Source of the DNA: DASTFY01 sp963769115
GTDB taxonomy: Bacteria; Actinomycetota; Acidimicrobiia; Acidimicrobiales; Ilumatobacteraceae
NCBI GenBank assembly: GCA_963769115.1
Contig: CAVYKN010000019.1
Span: forward strand, 310,001 to 374,000
Reading direction: 5' to 3'
Length of the DNA stretch: 64,000 bases
Both the position numbers and the translations under genes were made by a program. The notes under the pieces were generated by a model, which searched no databases, was not told the DNA's origin, and was given only the letters and a program-made list of their open reading frames with translations. Each line of letters opens with the position of its first letter. The first letter of the stretch is position 1. Below are positions 17,091-26,983 of this stretch, piece by piece.

Positions 17091-18488
17091 ATGACCGAGG
17101 CCCCGTGGTCCGAGCGTCGGCGAGCGGGACGCGAGCTGCGACGTGCGACACCGAGGAGCAGCCACGGGCCATGGAAGGCACCGTCCGACCGGATCGATCC
17201 CGTCGCCCTGCTGAAGGAGCGCGACGCACGGCGGGAGGCCACGCTGGCGCCCATCCGCGTCGCCCGCATGGCGTCGTCACCGTTCGCCTACTTCCGCGGC
17301 GCGGCCGACATGATGACGCTGGATCTGGCCGGCACCCCGCGGACGGGGATCCTCCCGCAGATCTGCGGCGACGCTCACTGCCTGAACTTCGGCTTCTACG
17401 GATCGCCGCGCGGCGTCGTCGTCTTCGATCTGAACGACTTCGACGAGACGGCGGTCGGCCCGTGGGAGTGGGACCTCAAGCGGCTGGCCACCAGCCTCGT
17501 GCTCGTCGGCCGGGGCAACGGTGCCTCGGAGGAGGACCTGCGCGTCACGGTCCTCACGGCTGTACGGAGCTACCGCAAGGTGCTGGAGGACTTCGCGCAC
17601 AAGGATCTCCTCGAGCAGTGGCGTGCTGCTGTGGACGACCACTCGCCGTTCGTGCACCGGTTCGGCCGTGACGACCCCATGTTCCGTCGAGGCTTCGCCA
17701 GCGCGCTCCGACATGACAGTGCAGCGGCGCTGCCGAAGCTCACCGAGGTCGTCGCCGGGCGGCGGCGCTTCACGTCACGACCGCCGCTGCTGTGCCGGGT
17801 CGAGGAGTCGGTCGCCGCCGCGGTGGTCGACGCGCTGCCCGCCTACTGGCGCACCACGGACGCGGCCACCCGATCCGACCTGTCCGCGTCCGAGGTCGTC
17901 GACGTCGCTCAGAAGGTGGTCGGCGTCGGGAGCGTCGGCACGCAGGACTTCGTCATCCTGCTCACGCAACCCGCCGATGAGCGACCGTTGATCCTGCAAC
18001 TGAAGCAGGCGGTGCCGTCCGATGTCCGGATCACGCTGGGCGGCCCGCGCCCGGCGCACGAGGGAGCGAGGATCGCTTCCGGGCAGCGCACGATGCAGCC
18101 CGTCAGCGACCCCCTGCTCGGATGGACGACCGTGCACGGCCTGCCCTTCTACGTCCGCCAGCTCAAGGACCTCAAGGCGTCGATGCCGCTCGCTGCGCTG
18201 ACCGGGCCGGGGCTCCACGACTACGGGTCACTGTCGGCCTCCATCCTGGGGCGGGCGCACGCCCGCAGCGCCGATCCCGCCCTCATTGCCGGCTACTGCG
18301 GGCGAGGCACGGCGCTGGACGAAGCCATCGCCCGCTTCGCGCTGTCCTACGCGGGGCAGATCGAGAAGGACCACGCCGCGATCGTGGGCGCGGTACGCGC
18401 AGGGACGCTGCAAGCCGCACCCGGCCCCGATCCGCTGCCCGACCACGCCCTGCTGGGCTGGCCCGACCTCGCCGTCTCGGTCCGCTGA
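17091..18488 (+). CDS. DUF2252 family protein
   Basis: A 465-residue cytoplasmic protein with the full DUF2252 (COG4320) pattern: PFAYFRGAADMM near residues 65-76, ICGDAHCLNFGFYG near 92-105, VVFDLNDFDETAVGPWEWD near 111-129, and a C-terminal VRQLKDLKAS block. GDAHCLNFG followed by FDLNDFD resembles the catalytic and metal-binding loops of aminoglycoside-phosphotransferase-like kinases, so a kinase-like fold is plausible, but the activity is unknown. It is preceded by a 56-bp gap to a divergent lipoprotein gene. Confidence 0.85.
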   Translation: MTEAPWSERRRAGRELRRATPRSSHGPWKAPSDRIDPVALLKERDARREATLAPIRVARMASSPFAYFRGAADMMTLDLAGTPRTGILPQICGDAHCLNFGFYGSPRGVVVFDLNDFDETAVGPWEWDLKRLATSLVLVGRGNGASEEDLRVTVLTAVRSYRKVLEDFAHKDLLEQWRAAVDDHSPFVHRFGRDDPMFRRGFASALRHDSAAALPKLTEVVAGRRRFTSRPPLLCRVEESVAAAVVDALPAYWRTTDAATRSDLSASEVVDVAQKVVGVGSVGTQDFVILLTQPADERPLILQLKQAVPSDVRITLGGPRPAHEGARIASGQRTMQPVSDPLLGWTTVHGLPFYVRQLKDLKASMPLAALTGPGLHDYGSLSASILGRAHARSADPALIAGYCGRGTALDEAIARFALSYAGQIEKDHAAIVGAVRAGTLQAAPGPDPLPDHALLGWPDLAVSVR

Positions 18489-18553
18489 CACTCTCACGCC
18501 GGGACTTACTTGACAGAGTTGGAGTTGAGGCCTCCCATCGGTAGGGTCGAGTC

Positions 18554-19171
18554 GTGGACTGGATGCGGTTGCTGGGATGGTGGTGTACCGCACTCAGCGT
18601 GGCGTTCGTCTGGCCGCAGGTGGCGCGGGTCTACCGGCAACACACCGTCGAGGGGATCGCCCCCAAGGGCACGCTCCACGGCGGGGTCGCCTCGGCCCTC
18701 TGGATGCTCTACGGCCTGGCGCTCGGCGACCCGGCCATCAGCGTGGCCAACGCCGCCGTCGTCCTGGCCATGAGCTTGATCGCCATCGAGCAGATCCGCC
18801 ACGGCGCGCTGCGGGCACGCGTGGCCGTAGCCACGGCGGTCGGGGTCGCCGTCGTCGGCGGTGTCGGCCTCGCGGTCTCACCCAGCCTCGTCGGCTGGTT
18901 GGCCATCGTGGTGGGCGCCACCTCAGTGCTGCCCCAGACCGTCCACGTCCTGCGGGCGCCGTCGCTGCACGGCGTCTCCGTGCCCACCTACGCCCTCCTC
19001 TGCGTGACGACCCTGTCGTGGGCGTCGTATGGCGTCGGCATCGGCGACCCGCTCGTCGTCGTCACGAACCTGCTCGTGCTGCCGTGCGCGGCGCTGGTGA
19101 TGGGTCGGACCTGGCTGTTCCAGCAGCGGGCGGACCTGGCGAGCGGCGAGGTCGAGGCCGCGGTGCTCTGA
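18554..19171 (+). CDS. Tandem PQ-loop (SWEET/SemiSWEET-like) membrane protein
   Basis: A 205-residue membrane protein with two PQ-loop repeats. The first contains WPQVARVYRQHTVEGIAPKG (residues 20-39), the second LPQTVHVLRAPSLHGVSVP (126-144). Each PQ motif is followed by the same pattern of basic residue, Ser/Thr and Gly, and two further helices. Bacterial SemiSWEET sugar transporters have one three-helix repeat and dimerise; here two repeats lie in one chain, as in eukaryotic SWEETs. Sugar transport is a family-based guess. A TTGACA box (18510-18515) lies 38 bp before the GTG start; no convincing -10 at 17 bp. Confidence 0.7.
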   Translation: MDWMRLLGWWCTALSVAFVWPQVARVYRQHTVEGIAPKGTLHGGVASALWMLYGLALGDPAISVANAAVVLAMSLIAIEQIRHGALRARVAVATAVGVAVVGGVGLAVSPSLVGWLAIVVGATSVLPQTVHVLRAPSLHGVSVPTYALLCVTTLSWASYGVGIGDPLVVVTNLLVLPCAALVMGRTWLFQQRADLASGEVEAAVL

Positions 19172-19211
19172 GGCGCCCCACCCGAGGTCCGGTGTCGGAC
19201 ACACTGGACCG

Positions 19212-20858
19212 GTGCCCGCACCCCGACCACTGATCCTGGCCGTCGACGACGATCCTGCGGACCGGGAGCGCCTCCACGACGAGCTCGCGACCCGCTACCA
19301 GCGCGACTACGACGTCCAGGTCACACCCACCGACGGCTGTCCCCCGGTGCTGGAGGCGCTGGACGGCGACGGCACACGCCTCGCGCTCCTGCTGGTGGCC
19401 AACGGACCGGCGGCGGACGAGGTGCTCGGCCGCGCCCGCGCGCTCCAACCGCAGGCCCGTCGGGCGCTGCTCCTGACCCCCACGAACACCCAGGAGCTCA
19501 CGTCCGCACCGGCAGCCATCACCCGGGGCCTGGCCGATCTCGTCGTGGTCAAGCCGCACCGCCAACCGGACGAGGCCTTCCACCGGATCGTGACCGAGGC
19601 GCTCCACGACTGGCGCCGCGCCGAACCGGTCGGTCCGGTCGCGGTGCGGGTGGTCGGGGAGCGCTGGTCGGCGCGGTCGCAGGCCATCCGTGACCGGCTG
19701 GAACGCAACGGCGTGTCGTACACGTTCCACGCCGCGGACTCGCCCGAGGGTGCCGCCATGCTCCGCGAGCTGGACCTCGATGCCGAGCGGCTCCCGGTCT
19801 TCGTGCTGTTCGACGGTCAGGTGCTGGTCCAGCCGGACGACTCCGAGGTGGCCGATCGCATGGCCGCGCCGGCGCCGGCGGCTGACCGCCTCTTCGACGT
19901 GGCCATCGTGGGCGCCGGCCCGGCCGGCCTGGCCGCCGCCGTGTACGCCTCGTCCGAGGGGCTGGCGACGCTGGTGCTCGAACAGGAGGCCGTGGGCGGG
20001 CAGGCGGGGACCAGCTCGCTGATCCGCAACTACCTCGGGTTCCCTCACGGCATCCCCGGCCGGGACCTGGCCCTGCGGGCGGCCCAGCAGGCCTGGCTGT
20101 TCGGTGCCGGCTTCCACTGGATGCGCAGCGCAGTCGGCCTCGGACAGGAGGACGGCGCGAACACCATCCAGCTCTCCGACGGCACCACGGTCCGCAGCCG
20201 GACCGTCGTCGTGGCCACGGGCGTGTCGTGGCGACGGCTCGACGTGCCTCGAATGGACGACCTGATCGGTGCCGGTGTCAGCTACGGCGCCGCGGTCTCC
20301 GAGGCTCCGACGGTCGAGGGCCAGCACGTCCACGTCGTCGGTGGTGGCAACTCGGCCGGGCAGGCCGCGCTGCACCTGGCCCGCTACGCGGCGAGCGTCA
20401 CCCTCGTCGTCCGCAGCGACTCGTTGGCGGAGAGCATGTCCGACTACCTCTGCCGGGAGCTGGAAGGGACGAGCAACATCTCCATCCGCTTCCTCACCAA
20501 GGTGGTCGGCGTGGGAGGCGAGCGGCGTCTCGACGCGGTGGCGCTGGAGGAGACCGGGTCGGGAACGGCGGCGCTCGAACCGACCGACGGCCTCTTCGTC
20601 CTGATCGGTGGTGAACCGCGCACCAGCTGGCTTTCCGGTGCGCTGGAGCGTGACCCCGCGGGCTACATCCTGACCGGGCGGGACGTCACGACGCGCACCG
20701 GGTCGGGGCCTGCGGACGCGCCGCTTCCGCTCGAGACGAGCCGACCCGGCGTCTTCGCGGCCGGGGACGTGCGCAGGGGGTCGATCAAGCGGGTGGCGTC
20801 GGCAGTCGGCGAGGGGGCCATCTCCATCCACGCCTGTCATCAGTTCCTCGCGGGCTAG
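19212..20858 (+). CDS. Pseudo-receiver / glutaredoxin-like / thioredoxin-reductase-like fusion
   Basis: A 548-residue three-part protein. Residues 1-125 resemble a response-regulator receiver (ILAVDDDPADRERL keeps the acidic pocket), but the usual phospho-acceptor site lies in ALLLVANGPAADE and lacks the Asp. Residues 140-215 resemble a glutaredoxin-like domain whose CxxC is replaced (GERWSARSQ). From 228 an FAD/NAD(P)H reductase of the TrxB type follows: VGAGPAGLAAAVYAS, GGQAGTSSLIRNYLGFP, VVGGGNSAGQAALHLARY and FAAGDVRRGSIKRVASAVG. The expected redox CxxC of TrxB is ATGVSWRRLD, without cysteines. This architecture is known in actinobacteria under automated names; its reaction is unknown. 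Confidence 0.85.
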   Translation: MPAPRPLILAVDDDPADRERLHDELATRYQRDYDVQVTPTDGCPPVLEALDGDGTRLALLLVANGPAADEVLGRARALQPQARRALLLTPTNTQELTSAPAAITRGLADLVVVKPHRQPDEAFHRIVTEALHDWRRAEPVGPVAVRVVGERWSARSQAIRDRLERNGVSYTFHAADSPEGAAMLRELDLDAERLPVFVLFDGQVLVQPDDSEVADRMAAPAPAADRLFDVAIVGAGPAGLAAAVYASSEGLATLVLEQEAVGGQAGTSSLIRNYLGFPHGIPGRDLALRAAQQAWLFGAGFHWMRSAVGLGQEDGANTIQLSDGTTVRSRTVVVATGVSWRRLDVPRMDDLIGAGVSYGAAVSEAPTVEGQHVHVVGGGNSAGQAALHLARYAASVTLVVRSDSLAESMSDYLCRELEGTSNISIRFLTKVVGVGGERRLDAVALEETGSGTAALEPTDGLFVLIGGEPRTSWLSGALERDPAGYILTGRDVTTRTGSGPADAPLPLETSRPGVFAAGDVRRGSIKRVASAVGEGAISIHACHQFLAG

Positions 20859-20907
20859 CGCGCGAGCGCGCGGGCTGGTCGGCTCGCGCCCTCCGTACGA
20901 TCGTGAG

Positions 20908-21468
20908 GTGGCCCGGGACGACGAGCAGCTCGAGACGACCGTGATCGGTGGTCCGACCGTGCACGACGACACCATCGTGCTCGTCGACCACGACCCGGCC
21001 TGGGCGACGCTCTACGCCCGCGAGGCCGAGCGCATCAGCACCACGCTGGGGCCGGCCGCGCTCCGCGTCGAGCACGCCGGTTCGACCGCCGTCCCCGCCT
21101 TGGCGGCCAAGCCGATCATCGACATCGTCCTCGCGGTAGCCGACTCGGCCGACGAAGCCGCCTACGTCCCGCCCATGGAGGAGGCCGGCTACGTCCTGCG
21201 CATCCGTGAGCCGGACTGGTACGAGCACCGCGTGTTCAAGGGACCGGACACCGACATCAACGTGCACGTGTTCAGCGCCGGCTGCGACGAGCTCGACCGG
21301 ATGCTCCGCTTCCGCGATCACCTCCGGACCGACGACGCCGACCGTGAGCTGTACGAACGCACGAAGCGGGAGCTGGCCGCCCGGCGTTGGAAGTACGTCC
21401 AGCACTATGCCGACGCCAAGTCGGAGGTGGTGGCGGAGATCATGGCCAGGGCCGAGGCTGGCTCGTGA
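20908..21468 (+). CDS. GrpB family protein (nucleotidyltransferase-like)
   Basis: A 186-residue protein of the GrpB/UPF0157 family. The signatures are VDHDPAWATLYAREAERI, VEHAGSTAVPALAAKPIIDI and HVFSAGCDELDRMLRFRDHL. The GS...D pattern resembles the nucleotidyltransferase active site (GS followed by acidic residues). In other bacteria the domain is fused to dephospho-CoA kinase, but its substrate is not established. Its stop overlaps the GTG of the M14 lipoprotein (GTGA), so the two are coupled. Confidence 0.88.
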   Translation: MARDDEQLETTVIGGPTVHDDTIVLVDHDPAWATLYAREAERISTTLGPAALRVEHAGSTAVPALAAKPIIDIVLAVADSADEAAYVPPMEEAGYVLRIREPDWYEHRVFKGPDTDINVHVFSAGCDELDRMLRFRDHLRTDDADRELYERTKRELAARRWKYVQHYADAKSEVVAEIMARAEAGS

Positions 21469-22346
21469 CGGCGCCGCGGGTGCGGGCGGCGCTCCTCGTC
21501 GCGACGACGCTGCTGGTGGCTGCGTGCGGTGGGAGATCGGAGTCGTCGTCGTCCTCGGCAGCGACCGTCACGGCGGCGCCCACGTCGGCCGAGCCGCCTT
21601 CCAGCGCGGGGACCACGACGACCGCCAGCACGGCACCCACCACGACTGCGCCCACGACCTCGGCGGTGGCGACGACGACGCCGGTGCCCGACTTCGTCCA
21701 GGAGGTCGTGTTCGGCCACTCCGTCGAGGGTCGCCCGCTGAGGGCGATCGAGCGGGGCACGCCCGGCGGGACGGTCGTGCTGGTCATCGGTGTCATCCAC
21801 GGCGACGAGCCCGCCGGTGCCGGCGTGGTCGAGCGGTTGCGGACCGCTCCCCTTCCTGAGGGGATCGACCTCTGGCTGGTCGACTCGGTGAACCCGGACG
21901 GCCAGCTCGCCGGGACCCGCACCAACGCGCGTCAGGTGGACCTCAACCGCAACTTCCCCCACCGGTGGGCGTCGCTCGGGGCACCCGGTGACGACGAGTA
22001 CTCCGGAGAGGGACCGGCCAGTGAACCCGAGGCCGAGGCCATCGCCGGCCTCATCACCCTGCTCCAGCCCGATCTCGGGCTCTGGTACCACCAGGACCTG
22101 TTCCGCATCGCTCCCGCCTCCGGTCGCGCCGGCCGGGTCCGCGGCCGCTACGCCGAGCTCACCGGCCTGCCGGTGGGCGGCATCACCGGAGGCACGTACA
22201 CGGGAACGGCCGCGTCCTGGCAGCGGCAGGCGGTGCCCGATGGCGTGTCCTTCATCGTGGAGCTGGGTCCGGCCCTGAGCGACGAGGAAGCCGCCCGCCA
22301 CGCCTCCGCCGTCCTCCAACTGGCCACCGAGCTCCCGTCGATCTAG
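21465..22346 (+). CDS. M14-family zinc peptidase lipoprotein (murein peptide amidase-like)
   Basis: A 293-residue lipoprotein. GTG 21465 gives a signal peptide with lipobox VAAC near residue 23, then about 45 residues of Thr/Ser/Ala linker typical of actinobacterial wall-facing lipoproteins. The M14 core follows: HGDEPAG (His and Glu zinc ligands), VNPDGQ, DLNRNFPHRW (substrate-binding Arg and Asn), WYHQD (third zinc His) and a late VELG (catalytic Glu). Homologues such as MpaA cut the gamma-D-Glu-DAP bond of murein peptides, so a role in wall recycling outside the cytoplasm is likely. Confidence 0.85.
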   Translation: MTAPRVRAALLVATTLLVAACGGRSESSSSSAATVTAAPTSAEPPSSAGTTTTASTAPTTTAPTTSAVATTTPVPDFVQEVVFGHSVEGRPLRAIERGTPGGTVVLVIGVIHGDEPAGAGVVERLRTAPLPEGIDLWLVDSVNPDGQLAGTRTNARQVDLNRNFPHRWASLGAPGDDEYSGEGPASEPEAEAIAGLITLLQPDLGLWYHQDLFRIAPASGRAGRVRGRYAELTGLPVGGITGGTYTGTAASWQRQAVPDGVSFIVELGPALSDEEAARHASAVLQLATELPSI

Positions 22347-22369
22347 CCGCCACGACGGGGCGGGTCGAT

Positions 22370-22381
22370 TGAAACCTTTCA
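22370..22381. promoter_or_regulatory. LacI-type operator TGAAACCTTTCA upstream of lacI
   Basis: Arms TGAAA and TTTCA are perfectly inverted around a CC centre. The site is 25 bp before the LacI start. A near-identical site (TGAATCGTTTCA) precedes the rhamnose operon at 33452. LacI regulators typically bind such A/T-armed palindromes with a CG centre, so both sites are probably bound by this regulator. Confidence 0.7.
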
Positions 22382-22406
22382 GTGGTACCGTCCTCTGTGA
22401 GGTGGC

Positions 22407-23507
22407 GTGACGGTGAGGAGAAGCTCGACCGGCATCAAGGACGTGGCTGCCCTCGCCGGTGTCTCGGTGGGAACGGTGTCGAACGTCCTGAACCGCCCCG
22501 ACCTCGTAGCCGACGCCACGCGGGAACGGGTGTTGCGGGCGATCGCCGAGCTCGGTTTCGTCCGCAACGAACCAGGGAGGCAGCTCCGTGCCGGAAAGAG
22601 CCGCACGATCGCCTACCTCATGCTCGACGCCGCCAACCCCTTCTTCACGGATGTGGCCAAGGGCATCGAGGATGTCGCCCGCACCAGAGATGTAGCGCTG
22701 TTCATCTGCAACAGCGACAGTGACGCCGCGCGCGAGGCGGACTACCTCGAGCTGTTGCTCCAGCAACGAGTGCGGGGAGTGCTCGTCACGCCCGTGGAGG
22801 CCGACATGGCGCCGTTCGGCGTGCTGCGGCGCCAGGGCATCCCCGTCGTGCTCGTCGACCGCGAGGCCGGTCCCGGCTGGTGCAGCGTCGGCGTCGATGA
22901 CGTCGAGGGCGGGGCGTTGGCCGTCACCCATCTCTGCGAGCAGGGCCATCAGCAGATCGCGTTCGTGGGCGGACCGATGAGCACCGTGCAGGTCGGCGAC
23001 CGCTTGCGGGGTGCGCGACAGGCCGCGCAGCAGAGCGGGCGTTCGACCGACGCGGTCCTGGTCCTGGAGACAGCGGCGCTCAACGTCGCCGAAGGTCGCC
23101 TGGCCGGCGAGCGCATCATGGGCTTGCCGATCGCGCGCCGCCCGACGGCGGCGTTCTGCGCCAACGACCTCCTCGCGCTCGGACTGCTGCAGGAGATGAC
23201 CCGCATGGGAGTCGATGTTCCCGGGCAGCTCGCCATCGTGGGCTACGACGACATCGAGTTCGCAGCCGCAGCGGCCGTGCCCCTGAGCTCAGTGCGCCAG
23301 CCACGGCACCTTCTCGGCCACACAGCAGCCGAGCTCCTCTTCGCCGAGAGCGACGCCGACGAGGCCCATGTGCACCAGCAGGTCCTGTTCCATCCCGAGC
23401 TCGTCGCGCGTCCGTCGTCGGTTGCGCCCCGCCGTCTCAGGTCCGTGGGCGGACCGCGGCCAGCCGCGCCGCCATCTCGTCCCAGGCGAGGGTCGTCTCC
23501 GGCATGA
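22407..23507 (+). CDS. LacI family regulator of the rhamnose locus
   Basis: A 366-residue repressor. The N-terminal helix-turn-helix and hinge read IKDVAALAGVSVGTVSNVLN, residues 10-29. The periplasmic-binding-like sensor domain follows (AYLMLDAANPFFTDVAKGIE, then GYDDIEFA near residue 276). It lies at the far end of the rhamnose operon and converges on rhaB with a 71-bp overlap; the last 30 residues (Pro/Arg-rich) go past the usual end of the family, so the true stop may be masked by an indel. The inducer is probably rhamnose or a catabolic intermediate. It carries no internal frameshift, in contrast to the operon. Confidence 0.88.
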   Translation: MTVRRSSTGIKDVAALAGVSVGTVSNVLNRPDLVADATRERVLRAIAELGFVRNEPGRQLRAGKSRTIAYLMLDAANPFFTDVAKGIEDVARTRDVALFICNSDSDAAREADYLELLLQQRVRGVLVTPVEADMAPFGVLRRQGIPVVLVDREAGPGWCSVGVDDVEGGALAVTHLCEQGHQQIAFVGGPMSTVQVGDRLRGARQAAQQSGRSTDAVLVLETAALNVAEGRLAGERIMGLPIARRPTAAFCANDLLALGLLQEMTRMGVDVPGQLAIVGYDDIEFAAAAAVPLSSVRQPRHLLGHTAAELLFAESDADEAHVHQQVLFHPELVARPSSVAPRRLRSVGGPRPAAPPSRPRRGSSPA

Positions 23508-24899
23508 CCCTTTCCACGCCGACCGTGCGCTCCACCAGCTCCCTCCCCTCGGAGATGCCGCGCAGCACTCCGCCGGCGATCGCCTGTACGAGCGCGTTGC
23601 CGATCACCGTGGCCTCGGTGGGCCCGGCGACCACCGGACGTTCACAGGCGCTGGCGCAGAGCCGGCGCAGCAGGGGCACGGCGGAGCCACCCCCGACGAG
23701 GTGGAGTGACGCCGCCGAGACGCCGCTGACGCGCTCGACGGTGTGGAGCGTGACCCGCCAGGCTGCAGCCAGCGAGTCGAGGACGACCCGGACGATCTCG
23801 TCCGGTGACGAAGGAACCGGCTGACCGGAGTCCCGACAGCTGGCGACGATCTGTGCCGGCATGTCTCCCGGCTGGGCGAAGCGAGGGTCGTCGGGGTCGA
23901 CGATGCTGCGGCCCGCAGGCACCTCGGCGGCTCGTTCGACGAGTTCGGCCGTGGTCGCCGAGTACCCCTCGGCGCCCCAGGCTCGTCGACACTCCTCGAG
24001 CAGCCAGAGCCCCGTCACGTTCTTCAACAGGCGGATCGTTCCGTCGACACCGAGCTCGTTGGTGACGTTCGCTTCGAGCGCTGTATCGCGTCGTCACCGC
24101 CGCCGGCATCTCGCAGCCCACGAGCGACCACGTCCCGCACGAGATGTAGGCGCCGCGACCATCGGCGGGCAGCGGTGTGCCGGCGACGGCGCTGGCCGTG
24201 TCGTGACTGGCGGCCGCCACGACCGCCAGGCCATCGACGATCGGATCGATGCCGTGCACACGACCCAGAACAGTGCCCGGCTCGTGGAGAGCGGGGAGCA
24301 GGTCCTGCCGGAGCCCGAGGAGATCGACCAACTCGGTGGCTCCAACAACGGCTGTCGACATCGAGGAGCTGTGTGGTGCTGGCGTTGGTCACGTCGTTGG
24401 TCGTGCTCCCGCAGAGCACGTGGTTGACGAGGTCAGGCACCATCAGCAAGCGATCGGCGGCCAGGTACCCGGCGTCATCCAGGGAAGCGACCAACTGGTA
24501 GATGGTGTTGAAGGGGAGGAACTGGATCCCCGTGATGCCGTAGATCCGCCGCCGGCCGAGTCGATCGACGACCGTCTCCATCACGCCACCGGTCCGGGTC
24601 GACCGGTAGGCGTGCACCGTCCCGAGGCGCTCGCCGGCGGCGTCCACGAACCCGTAGTCGACGCCCCATCCGTCCACCGCCACCGAGGCCACCCGTGCGC
24701 GCCGGCACGCTTCGACCAGCCCGGACCGGACGTCGTCGAGGAGGCGATCCACATCCCAGATGAGCGTGCCGTCCGGCCCGGTCATCGTCACGGTCGGGAA
24801 GCGACGCACGAGGTCGAGCTCGACCCGATCGCGCTCGACCAGCACGTTGACCACCCGCCCACTGGTGGCGCCAAGGTCGATGGCCGCGTAGACGGGCAC
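23437..24899 (-). CDS. rhaB: L-rhamnulokinase (two frameshifts)
   Basis: RhaB phosphorylates L-rhamnulose to L-rhamnulose 1-phosphate with ATP. The start at GTG 24899 gives VPVYAAIDLGATSGRV, the FGGY-kinase phosphate loop in its rhamnulokinase form. Further matches are VAVDGWGVDYGFVD (catalytic Asp), GITGIQFLPFNTIYQL, YISCGTWSLVG and HLVGGGSAVPLL in the C-terminal domain. Frames break near 24335 and near 24082; joined, the protein is about 487 residues, the normal family length. It is the last gene of the operon, 2 bp after rhaEW, and converges with lacI. Confidence 0.85.
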
Positions 24900-24901
24900 G
24901 A

Positions 24902-26983
24902 TCAGCGCAGGAAGGCGCTCGGCACTCCGGCGTCCACCGGGACCAGCAGCCCCGTGGTCAAGGCGAGATCGCCGCCCGTCAGCGCGAACACGGCGGCGGC
25001 CACGTCGTCGGGGAGCACCTCTTGCTTCAGAAGGGTCCGCTCCGCGTAGATACGCACCGAGCTCCTCCTCCGGCACGCCGTAGACGGCGGCCCGCTGCGC
25101 GCCCCACCCCTTGGCGAAGATGCCGGACCCGCGCACGACACCGTCAGGGTTCACGCCGTTGACGCGGATGCGGTGCTCACCCAGCTCGGCCGCCAGGAGC
25201 CGCACCTGGTGGGCCTGATCGGCCTTGGCCGAGCCGTAAGCGAGGTTGTTCGGCCCGGCGACCAGGGCGTTCTTGCTGCACACGTAGACGATGTCACCCC
25301 CCATGGCCTGGTCGATCATCACGCGCGCCCCTTCGCGAGCGACGAGGAAGGAGCCCTTCGCCATCACGTCGTGCTGCAGGTCCCAATCGACCTCGGTCGT
25401 CTCGAGCAGCGGCCTTCGAGATCGACAGCCCGGCGTTGTTCACGACGAGGTCGACACCACCGAAGGCCAGTGACGCGGTCGTCGAACGCCGCCTTCACCT
25501 GCTCGGCGTCGGTCACGTCGACCGTGACCGGCACGGCGACGTCGGTACCACCGATGGCAGCGGCCACCTCCTCCGCCGCCGGGCCGTCGAGATCGGCCAC
25601 CACGACGCAGGCGCCCTCGGCGGCCAACCGTCGGGCAATGGCCCGGCCGATCCCCGATCCGGCGCCCGTCACGAAGGCGACGCGCGTCGACAGCGGACGG
25701 GGACGAGGCCGACGACGCAGCTTGGCCTCCTCGAGCGCCCAGTACTCGATCCGGAACTTCTCGGACTCCGGGATGGGCACGTAGGTGGAGACCGACTCCG
25801 CTCCCCGCATCACGTTGATGGCGTTGACGTAGAACTCTCCTGCGACGCGGGCCGTCTGCTTGTCCGATCCGAAGGAGAACATGCCGACGCCGGGCACGAG
25901 CACGATGGCCGGGATCGGCGCCCCGCATGGCCGGCGAGTCGGCTGAGGCATGCCGCTCGTAGTAGCTCGCGGTAGTCGTCGCGGTAGGCGGCGATGGAGC
26001 TCGCGCAGACCGCTCGACGACGGCGTCGACGGGAGTGTCGGCGGGGAGGTCGAGCACGAGCGGGTCGGATCTTCGTCCGCAGGAAGTGGTCGGGGCAGGA
26101 GGTTCCGAGCGCGGCGAGCCGCGCCAGCTCGGCCCGTTGGCAGAAGTCCAGCACGACGGGGCTGTCGGTGTAGTGCGCCACCTGCGGGTGGTCCGTCGAC
26201 GCCAGTCCCCTGATGATCGGCGCCAATGCCGCCGCTCGTGCCCGCCGGGCGACGTCCGGGAGCGGCTCGCGGCCAGCGACGACCGGACCCAAGGGTTCCG
26301 GTCTACCCCGCCGGTCGAGAAACGCCTGAGCTGTCCGGATGATGTCCAAGGAGTTGGCCTCGCACTCGCCGCTCGTCGCGCCCCACGCAGTGATCCCGTG
26401 GCCGCCGAGCACGACGCCGACCGCCTGAGGATGGGTGCGATGCACGGCCGCGATGTCGAGGCCGAGCTGGAACCCCGGGCGCCGCCACGGCACCCAGACG
26501 ACCCGATCACCGAAGCACTCCTTGGTCAGGGCCTCGCCGTCGGCGGCTGTCGCCAGGGCGATGCCCGCGTCCGGGTGGAGGTGGTCCACGTGGGCCGCGT
26601 CGACCAACCCGTGCATGGCCGTATCGATCGACGGCGCCGCACCACCCCGTCCGTGGAGGCAGTAGTCGAACGCGTCGACCATCTCGTCCTCCCGCTCGAC
26701 GCCCGGATAGACGTCGACGAGAGCCCGCACCCGGTCGAGCCGCAGGACTGCCAGGCCCTCCGGGGTCAGCGTGCCGAGGTCACCACCTGATCCCTTCACC
26801 CACAGCAGCTCGACGGGGCGGTTGGTGACGGGATCGATGACGTCAGCCCTTGGCCGAGGTGTTGCCGCCGGCGAAGTTGGTGTTGCGCGGGTCCGCGCCC
26901 AGCCGGTTCGACCGGCGATCGAGCTCCTCGACGACGGTCGGCTGCTGAACGCCAGGTTCCTGTCCGCCGGTCACGCTCCCCAT
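24902..26983 (-). CDS. rhaEW: Bifunctional rhamnulose-1-phosphate aldolase / lactaldehyde dehydrogenase (many frameshifts)
   Basis: A two-domain enzyme of about 690 residues. The N-terminal class II aldolase half has NTNFAGGNTSAKG, WVKGSGGDLGTL and HVDHLHPDAG (zinc His), and cleaves rhamnulose 1-phosphate to dihydroxyacetone phosphate and lactaldehyde. The C-terminal short-chain dehydrogenase half has VTGAGSGIGRAIARRL (NAD site) and AYGSAKADQAHQVRLLAAE (catalytic Tyr/Lys) and oxidises lactaldehyde. This fusion is known as RhaEW in Bacillus, Chloroflexus and actinobacteria. Frame breaks occur near 26847, several between 26060 and 25920, near 25475, near 25415 and near 25065. ATG 26983 overlaps the rhaI end by 13 bp. 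Confidence 0.85.
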
